Shown here: positions 5,347 through 10,262 of the stretch, one piece after another | Position numbering within the stretch: position 1 is the first letter of the stretch | Layout of the letters: every line of letters begins with the position of its first letter | From: Candidatus Bathyarchaeota archaeon | Lineage (GTDB): Archaea; Thermoproteota; Bathyarchaeia; 40CM-2-53-6; FEN-987 | Length of the DNA: 10,262 bases | Assembly (NCBI GenBank): GCA_023247835.1 | Contig: JAHFFU010000017.1 | Coordinates: 1 to 10,262 of the forward strand | Reading direction: 5' to 3' | Position numbers and translations under genes: made by a program | The notes under the pieces: model-generated | What the model was told of the DNA's origin: nothing | The model's database searches: none | The model's input: only the letters and a program-made list of their open reading frames with translations

Positions 5347-6640
5347 GATTTCTTCGCCCACAAAACTCCAGAATGTAACTAGGCCAACCTTAGATGCTTC
5401 ACCTAAACAAAAGACGCGTAGGATTGTAGTCAAGTTCGGCGGTTCAAGCTTAGCCGACAAAGACCGTATTGCGAAAGCTGCCCGGTTAATATCTAAAGAG
5501 ACGGCTAAGGGCACGAAACTAGTCGTTGTCGTCTCAGCCATAGGCGGGATGACCGACCAGTTAATCGGGCTAGTTAATCACGACTCAGTAAAGACGCCAG
5601 ACAAGACCGATTTAGATGATGTATTAGCTATGGGCGAGAGAACCAGCGTAAGAATCTTCGCTACAGCGCTCAAGGCCGAAGGCCTCGATGCAAGATATTT
5701 TGATCCAACAGACACCGAGTGGCCCATCATAACAGACGACCACTTCTCTGACGCGAACCCGATACTCGAATTGTGTTTGCAGAAAATTCGCGAGCACGTC
5801 GTCCCACTCCTCGACTGGGGTACGATCCCTGTAATCGCCGGTTTCGTCGGCCGCTCAACGGGGGGCAAGATAAGCACCATCGGACGCGGGGGAAGCGATA
5901 CGACGGCGTTCATTATCGCCAAAGCCATCGGAGCTGACGAAGTCGTCATTGTTACTGACGCCGATGGAATCCTCACCGCCGATCCGAAAATCATTCCGAA
6001 AGCCCGCAAGCTTGCGAGAATAGACGTCGACACCCTCATCGGCTTGGCCGATTCCGGAACCAAGTTCATCCATAGAAAGGCGCTGAAATACAAGGATCCG
6101 GAAATACCGGTCAAGGTGATTAACCACAACAAAGACGACTTAGAAGCTGACGGAACGATTATCACGGGCGGCATTTCCGGCGAAATTGAAGTTACCTTTG
6201 CCAGCAGCACTCCCGCGATGGCGATCACGATAACGGGCAAGGCAATTTCCGAGAACCCCGACATACTGGCCAGCGTAGTACGTGAGATAAGGAACCATTC
6301 GATGCTTCATGGGCTCTCAGCGAACTTTGACTCCGTAATCTTCTACGTGCCACAAACAACGTCCAATCCTCTGCTCACAAGCGTCCATGATGTGGTCACC
6401 AGATACGGTGAAGCGCTTGCAATGGCGGTTCAGCCGAACTTGGCTTTCCTGAAGGTGAAGGGTGTTGGGTTGGAGGATACGCCTGGCATCATAGGGAGAA
6501 TATCTAGCCGTCTTCGCGAAAATGGGATCAATATTTTCGGAATGCTGACGCTGGCCTCCAGCATCCTTTTTTTCGTTGCTTGGGATGAGAAAGAGTTGGC
6601 CTTGAACCTCATGAAGCAAGTTGTGAGGGGCGAGTTGTAG
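5288..6640 (+). CDS. lysC: Aspartate kinase
   Basis: Phosphorylates L-aspartate to 4-aspartyl phosphate, the first step to aspartate semialdehyde. The 450-residue product has a full amino-acid-kinase domain: KFGGSSL (49-55), SAIGGMTDQL (83-92), LAMGERTSV (113-121), STIGRGGSDTTAF (196-208) and VTDADGILTADP (222-233). Two ACT-type domains follow. The second is clear (KVKGVGLEDTPGIIGRI, then ENGINIFGML; about 385-447); the first (about 311-375) is divergent. ACT domains in this family bind end products such as lysine or threonine, so feedback control is likely, but the ligand is unknown. The N-terminus is odd: homologs normally begin just before the KFGG motif, whereas the only standard in-frame start here is GTG 5288, giving about 44 extra Ser/Thr/Pro-rich residues. 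No ATG, GTG or TTG lies closer to the domain. It is the first gene of the operon, with asd starting one base after its stop, so its product feeds the next enzyme directly. Confidence 0.93.
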   Translation: MTTFTVRATGSNTPHTLPSKISSPTKLQNVTRPTLDASPKQKTRRIVVKFGGSSLADKDRIAKAARLISKETAKGTKLVVVVSAIGGMTDQLIGLVNHDSVKTPDKTDLDDVLAMGERTSVRIFATALKAEGLDARYFDPTDTEWPIITDDHFSDANPILELCLQKIREHVVPLLDWGTIPVIAGFVGRSTGGKISTIGRGGSDTTAFIIAKAIGADEVVIVTDADGILTADPKIIPKARKLARIDVDTLIGLADSGTKFIHRKALKYKDPEIPVKVINHNKDDLEADGTIITGGISGEIEVTFASSTPAMAITITGKAISENPDILASVVREIRNHSMLHGLSANFDSVIFYVPQTTSNPLLTSVHDVVTRYGEALAMAVQPNLAFLKVKGVGLEDTPGIIGRISSRLRENGINIFGMLTLASSILFFVAWDEKELALNLMKQVVRGEL

Positions 6641-6641
6641 A

Positions 6642-7673
6642 GTGAAGGCTGCAATCCTAGGAGCCACTGGGCTGGTCGGCCAGCGGTTCGTACAGTTATT
6701 GAATGATCATTCGTGGTTCGAGGTAACGACTCTGACAGGCTCCGAAAGGAGCGCTGGAAGGCGTTATGGTGAAGCGGTCAGTTGGAGAATGGAAACGAGG
6801 CTAAAAGAAAGAATCGCTGAACTGACCGTCCGGCCTTCTAATCCCAAGGAAATTGATGCAGACGTTGTCTTCTCAGCCCTACCCGCTGATCAAGCGACTG
6901 GTACTGAGGAGGCTTTCGCAAAGGCCGGCTATGCTGTAGTTAGCAACGCTTCGGCACACAGGATGGATCCCGACGTCCCACTAATGAACCCCGAAGTGAA
7001 CTTCAACCACCTCACACTCATAGACGAACAACGACGCAAACGAAACTGGGACGGCGCCATAGTCACTAACCCCAACTGCACCACAGCCGTCCTCAGCCTT
7101 TCACTAAAGCCAATCTGCGACGTCTTTGGCGTAAAGAACGTCGTCATGTCTTCAATGCAGGCAGCATCCGGCGCAGGCTACCCAGGCGTCGCCTCACTGG
7201 ACATAATCGACAACGTAATCCCATTCATAAAAGAGGAAGAGGAAAAAGTCCAACGTGAAACTAAGAAAATCCTCGGCAATATAGGACGGTCAGCTGAATT
7301 CAACGTATCAGCCAGTTGCCACCGCGTCCCAGTAATTGACGGTCATACTGAAGCGGTTTTCGTTCAAACAGAGAAACCCGCAAAGCCAGAAGAAGTGGTC
7401 AAATGCATGGCTGAATTCACCGCTGAACCACAGAAACTGAAACTTCCCTCTGCTCCTGAACGACCACTTGTCGTCAGAGCAGAGCAAGATAGACCGCAGC
7501 CACGCTTCGATCGCAACGAAGGATATGGGATGTCAGTAGTGGTGGGTCGTGTGCGGGAGGATCCGGTGTTTGACGGCGTCAAATACGTGGCTCTCGGCCA
7601 CAACACAGTTCGTGGCGCCGCGGGCTGTGCTATTCTCATCGCGGAATCGATGAAATCGCAAGGGTACATCTGA
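6642..7673 (+). CDS. asd: Aspartate-semialdehyde dehydrogenase
   Basis: Reduces 4-aspartyl phosphate with NADPH to L-aspartate 4-semialdehyde. The 343-residue protein begins with the Rossmann motif AAILGATGLVGQRF (3-16). The catalytic cysteine is Cys146 in VTNPNCTTAV, and the active-site basic residues are in SCHRVPVIDGHTEAV (225-239, His235 the likely acid-base). SSMQAASGAGYPGV (170-183) and the C-terminal GHNTVRGAAGCAIL helix are also typical. Length and motifs fit the archaeal/fungal type of the enzyme. The start is GTG 6642, one base after the kinase stop; GAGGGG at 6626-6631 is a usable but distant ribosome site, and translational coupling is likely. In this operon the product is expected to supply ADH synthase, the next gene, as well as the threonine, methionine and lysine routes. 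Confidence 0.95.
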   Translation: MKAAILGATGLVGQRFVQLLNDHSWFEVTTLTGSERSAGRRYGEAVSWRMETRLKERIAELTVRPSNPKEIDADVVFSALPADQATGTEEAFAKAGYAVVSNASAHRMDPDVPLMNPEVNFNHLTLIDEQRRKRNWDGAIVTNPNCTTAVLSLSLKPICDVFGVKNVVMSSMQAASGAGYPGVASLDIIDNVIPFIKEEEEKVQRETKKILGNIGRSAEFNVSASCHRVPVIDGHTEAVFVQTEKPAKPEEVVKCMAEFTAEPQKLKLPSAPERPLVVRAEQDRPQPRFDRNEGYGMSVVVGRVREDPVFDGVKYVALGHNTVRGAAGCAILIAESMKSQGYI

Positions 7674-7674
7674 G

Positions 7675-7680
7675 GGTGAT
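7675..7680 (+). promoter_or_regulatory. Shine-Dalgarno site of ADH synthase
   Basis: GGTGAT, an exact complement of the conserved 3' end of archaeal 16S rRNA, ends six bases before ATG 7687. It fixes the ADH synthase start and shows the spacing this operon uses. Confidence 0.75.
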
Positions 7681-7686
7681 ATCGAA

Positions 7687-8475
7687 ATGGAATCTGGTAA
7701 GACGAGGCGGCTACGACGAATCATCCGAGATGATTCAAGGACTTTCATAATAGCCATGGATCACGGCGTCAGCATCGGCCCAGTCCGAGGACTAGAAGAC
7801 ATGCAGGAAACAGTGAAGCTAGTCGTAAACGGTGGGGCCGACGCTGTCCTAATGCACAAAGGCATAGCGAAGCATGTAGACACTCACAACACTGGACTAA
7901 TCATCCACGTTTCTGCCTCAACTAAACTCGGAGGCAAGCCAAACCTGAAAGTGGGTGTGTGCACGCTCGAGGAAGCGGTCAGGCTCGGGGCGGACGCGGT
8001 TTCCGCACACATAAACATCGGTTCTGAAGAGGAGGATAAGATGCTTGCGTTTCTCGGAAACTTATCTGAACAATGCGATTCCTACGGGATACCACTGCTT
8101 GCAATGATGTACCCCCGAGGTCCGAACATAAAGAGCGAACATGAATTCGAGGTCGTTTCCCACGCCGCTAGGATTGGAGCAGAGCTAGGGGCCGACATAG
8201 TGAAAACAGTTTACACGGGGGACGAAGAGAGCTTCCGGAGAGTCGTTCGTGGATGTCCCGTTCCGGTAGTCGTTGCCGGCGGGCCCAGAATGAAAACCGA
8301 TTTGGAAGTTCTTGAACTCGCAGAGAGCTCTGTCAAAGCGGGTGCTGCAGGCCTCTCGTTTGGTCGAAACGTCTTCCAACACGAGAAGCCAGAAGCCATG
8401 TGCAGAGCCTTATCAGCGATTGTTCACCAAGGCGCTAGCGCACAGAACGCAATGAAACTGCTGGGGGCATCCTAA
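7687..8475 (+). CDS. aroA': 2-amino-3,7-dideoxy-D-threo-hept-6-ulosonate (ADH) synthase
   Basis: Class I aldolase-like enzyme of the archaeal shikimate route (homolog of Methanocaldococcus MJ0400). It joins L-aspartate semialdehyde with 6-deoxy-5-ketofructose 1-phosphate (or a related sugar phosphate) to give ADH, replacing DAHP synthase. The 262-residue TIM barrel shows the family residues: Asp25-His26 in [21 protein letters not shown] with Tyr142, and the Schiff-base lysine Lys173 in [22 protein letters not shown] (195-204) and [13 protein letters not shown] (223-235) form the phosphate-binding end. FBP aldolase class I is related, but the small size and the DHQ synthase II neighbour favour ADH synthase. 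It follows asd after 13 bp with a clear GGTGAT site, and its stop TAA overlaps the next ATG by one base (TAATG). Confidence 0.93.
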   Translation: MESGKTRRLRRIIRDDSRTFIIAMDHGVSIGPVRGLEDMQETVKLVVNGGADAVLMHKGIAKHVDTHNTGLIIHVSASTKLGGKPNLKVGVCTLEEAVRLGADAVSAHINIGSEEEDKMLAFLGNLSEQCDSYGIPLLAMMYPRGPNIKSEHEFEVVSHAARIGAELGADIVKTVYTGDEESFRRVVRGCPVPVVVAGGPRMKTDLEVLELAESSVKAGAAGLSFGRNVFQHEKPEAMCRALSAIVHQGASAQNAMKLLGAS

Positions 8476-9533
8476 TGAAACAACTGTGGCTCAGAATCGA
8501 CCCTCATGCACCCTCAACCCAAAAAGTAGAATTATTGAAAGCGGCTGAGGGGCGTTGTGATGTTGCAGTACTTTCCCCGCTTGACCTTCCACTTGCCAGT
8601 GGCTTGAAACTCAAGACAGCTTCCACAGACGAACGTTCCGAAATCAAAATCCTATCAGAACATTATACATTGGATAAAGGCGTCTCAGGCAACTCGGCCC
8701 TTGAGGTTGTGGTAAAGGATAGGTCAGATGAGCAAAAGGTCGTTCACCTCGCTGAGCTCGGCATCCGTTACTTCTTAGTCCGCTGCCCCAACTGGAAAAT
8801 CATCCCGCTGGAGAACCTCATCGCTCGCACTAGGGACAAAATCACTCTCTTAGCCGATGTCCCAAGCCTCAGTGACGCAAAAGTTGCGTTGCACACCCTG
8901 GAACTAGGAGTTGACGGAGTAGTCATCACCCCAAGTTCGCCGAACGACATAGAAGAAATGGACCATTTTCTGAAACAGTTGGAAGAAACTGTTACTCTCG
9001 TGAAAGGAAGAGTTGTGTCTGTCAAACCAATCGGCCCAGGCGCGAGAGTCTGTGTAGACACGTGTGAAATAATGGATCAGGGGGAGGGCATGCTTGTAGG
9101 GTCCCAATCCTCGGGACTATTCTTGGTGGAAGCGGAGGTCCACAAGAACCCACATGTTGAACCACGACCCTTCCGCGTCAACGCGGGACCTGTTTCCTCC
9201 TATGTTCTCACGCCAGGTTCCAAGACTCGCTACCTCTCCGAACTGAAAGCAGGGGATGAAATCCTGATTGTGAACCGGTTGGGGCGTGCAAGACCGGGGC
9301 ACATCGGGCGGGTGAAAATCGAACGGAGGCCCATGATTCTCGTTGAAATAGAAGTAAACGCGCGATCATTCTCGCTCATAGTGCAGAACGCGGAGACAGT
9401 GCGCCTAGTCTCCGGCGGGGCTTCGAAGTCGGTCTCGGAACTCAAATCGGGCGACGAGGTCTTGGTTAGGGTCGAGGAAGGCGGACGGCATTTTGGGACA
9501 TTGGTAGCCGATGAAATGGTGATAGAACGCTGA
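8475..9533 (+). CDS. aroB': 3-dehydroquinate synthase II
   Basis: Converts ADH to 3-dehydroquinate by NAD-dependent oxidative deamination and ring closure (homolog of MJ1249); unrelated to ordinary AroB. The 352-residue protein starts [10 protein letters not shown] and contains the family's signature block at about 187-219 (GPGARVCVDTC, EIMDQGEGMLVGSQSSG, LFLVEAE). RPFRVNAGPVSSYVL (231-245) follows. The C-terminal part has two similar beta segments, YLSELKAGDEILIV (253-266) and SVSELKSGDEVLVRV (319-333), and ends in the usual GGRHFGTL stretch. Length is normal for the family. ATG 8475 shares one base with the ADH synthase stop, so the two consecutive pathway enzymes are translationally coupled; GGGGG at 8463-8467 may help initiation. 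Confidence 0.95.
   Translation: MKQLWLRIDPHAPSTQKVELLKAAEGRCDVAVLSPLDLPLASGLKLKTASTDERSEIKILSEHYTLDKGVSGNSALEVVVKDRSDEQKVVHLAELGIRYFLVRCPNWKIIPLENLIARTRDKITLLADVPSLSDAKVALHTLELGVDGVVITPSSPNDIEEMDHFLKQLEETVTLVKGRVVSVKPIGPGARVCVDTCEIMDQGEGMLVGSQSSGLFLVEAEVHKNPHVEPRPFRVNAGPVSSYVLTPGSKTRYLSELKAGDEILIVNRLGRARPGHIGRVKIERRPMILVEIEVNARSFSLIVQNAETVRLVSGGASKSVSELKSGDEVLVRVEEGGRHFGTLVADEMVIER
9518..9523 (+). promoter_or_regulatory. Shine-Dalgarno site pointing to a CTG start for aroD
   Basis: GGTGAT lies within the last codons of DHQ synthase II, six bases before CTG 9530. Sequence and spacing are identical to the site before ADH synthase. It is 33 bases from ATG 9557, too far to serve that codon. Confidence 0.55.
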
Positions 9534-10192
9534 CCTCCAAGATATGCCTCTCAATCATGGTAGATGGAAGTGAGAACATCGACCAACTACTGGGGCTGAT
9601 ATCCCAAAAGAAACCGGACCTAGTAGAGTTTCGGCTCGACAACCTAAGCAACTCTGGAGCGCTTGAGGATATTGCACGGAAGAAAACCTTCCCGGCGATA
9701 GCTACCGACAAATCGAATCGAAATGCTGCCACGACGGTAAAGCTCCTCCTAGGAGCAGCCTCTGCAGGCTTTGAATTCGTTGACGTAGACCTTGCTTCTC
9801 CTCAAACCAAGCCGACGGTCCCAAAAGTGAAATCGCTTGGTGCAGAGGTAATCGTCTCTTTCCATGACTTCTCGAAAACGCCGTCACCAGATCAATTGGA
9901 AAAGGTCTTGGATTCGCAAATCGAGGCTGGGAGCGATATCTGCAAGGTCGTTACGACCGCGCTTCACCCGCACGACAACCTGAGCATACTGCGCTTTCTC
10001 GATGAGAAATCGGCGGAAACTAGGCTAGTATCATTTGCCATGGGGAATCATGGCATTCCATCGAGAATCCTCTCGCCGTTATTTGGCGCGGAATTCACCT
10101 TCGCCTCGCTCGCCGAGGCCTCCAAGACGGCCGACGGCCAACTGACCATCGACAATCTTCGAAGTGTGTGGCAAATACTTGGAGTTCAATAA
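9530..10192 (+). CDS. aroD: Type I 3-dehydroquinate dehydratase, probable CTG start
   Basis: Dehydrates 3-dehydroquinate to 3-dehydroshikimate through a Schiff base. Counting from ATG 9557, the motifs are: VEFRLDNL with Glu24/Arg26, VSFHDFSKTP with catalytic His103, DICKVVTTA with Schiff-base Lys130, AMGNHGIPSR with Arg170, and TFASL...DGQL with Ser184 and Gln195. The codons before ATG 9557 read KICLSI, the conserved first barrel strand of the family, so translation must begin upstream. No ATG, GTG or TTG exists between the in-frame stop at 9512 and 9557. CTG 9530 gives a 220-residue protein of normal size, overlaps the previous stop as CTGA and has GGTGAT six bases ahead. The conventional alternative is ATG 9557 (211 residues). 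Oddly, where the family has an arginine in a TxRxxxEGG motif (Arg82 in Salmonella), this protein has IATDKSNRNAA (48-58). The other active-site residues are present, so it is probably active. Confidence 0.9.
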   Translation: MTSKICLSIMVDGSENIDQLLGLISQKKPDLVEFRLDNLSNSGALEDIARKKTFPAIATDKSNRNAATTVKLLLGAASAGFEFVDVDLASPQTKPTVPKVKSLGAEVIVSFHDFSKTPSPDQLEKVLDSQIEAGSDICKVVTTALHPHDNLSILRFLDEKSAETRLVSFAMGNHGIPSRILSPLFGAEFTFASLAEASKTADGQLTIDNLRSVWQILGVQ

Positions 10193-10262
10193 CCGAACGA
10201 TTTCTGGAAAGACGGTGGTGTACGGTCTGATCGGAGACCCCGTCGACCATTCCATGAGCCCA
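10179..10262 (+). CDS. aroE: Shikimate dehydrogenase, N-terminal fragment cut by window end
   Basis: Only the first 28 codons lie in the window. The frame reads KTVVYGLIGDPVDHSMSP, the unmistakable shikimate-binding N-terminus of AroE (GLIGxPVxHSxSP; the Ser residues contact shikimate). The enzyme reduces 3-dehydroshikimate to shikimate with NADPH, the next step after AroD. I chose TTG 10179, which gives MEFNRTISGK before the motif and overlaps the end of aroD by 14 bp. GTG 10215 or 10218 are possible but would begin inside the first conserved strand. No strong ribosome site is visible, so coupling to aroD translation is likely. Confidence 0.85.
   Translation, partial: MEFNNRTISGKTVVYGLIGDPVDHSMSP

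Noticed and set aside
5578..6264. Long minus-strand ORF of 228 codons
   Set aside because: It lies wholly antisense to the aspartate kinase gene, whose motifs are complete. The translation is low-complexity Ser/Ala/Pro-rich with no recognisable motif.
8728..9530. Two similar SELKxGDE segments in DHQ synthase II as a novel duplication
   Set aside because: As far as I recall, this is a normal feature of the family's C-terminal beta region, so it is noted in the gene entry only.

Overview
The window reads as chromosomal DNA of an archaeon. The strongest evidence is the ADH synthase / 3-dehydroquinate synthase II pair, which is the archaeal early shikimate route that replaces DAHP synthase and ordinary AroB. 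Supporting evidence is an F420-type luciferase-like oxidoreductase, a PAC3/PAC4-like small protein, GGTGAT Shine-Dalgarno sites inside the operon, and little or no ribosome binding site in front of stand-alone genes, as in leaderless archaeal transcripts. The gene mix suits the TACK group (Thaumarchaeota or Bathyarchaeota-like), but sequence reading alone cannot fix the lineage. I see no tRNA, rRNA, CRISPR array, transposase or phage gene.

Left part (1-5169) is a loose set of genes on both strands. It holds, in order: the N-terminal 304 codons of an F420-dependent LLM-class oxidoreductase on the minus strand, running off the left edge; a secreted or membrane-anchored cysteine-containing protein with two OB-like halves; an HD-domain phosphohydrolase of the SAMHD1/COG1078 type whose first codons contain a perfect 24-bp palindrome; a convergent minus-strand gene that looks like an archaeal proteasome assembly chaperone of the PAC3/PAC4 class; a divergent PH-domain plus double zinc-ribbon protein; and a calcineurin-type metallophosphoesterase.

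Right part (about 5213-10262) is one tightly packed plus-strand operon: aspartate kinase, aspartate-semialdehyde dehydrogenase, ADH synthase, 3-dehydroquinate synthase II, type I 3-dehydroquinate dehydratase, and the start of shikimate dehydrogenase cut by the window edge. Gene gaps run from 13 nt to small overlaps. The order follows the chemistry: aspartate is phosphorylated and reduced to aspartate semialdehyde, which ADH synthase condenses with a deoxy-keto sugar phosphate. DHQ synthase II then deaminates and cyclises the product, and AroD and AroE carry it to shikimate. The two general aspartate-family genes are therefore built into an aromatic amino acid operon as precursor suppliers.

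Points most worth a second look are the 24-bp palindrome at the HD gene start, the PAC4-like gene, a probable CTG start for AroD supported by GGTGAT, the unusual leader of the aspartate kinase gene (short ORF, hairpin, 44-residue N-terminal extension), and the apparent loss of one active-site arginine in AroD.
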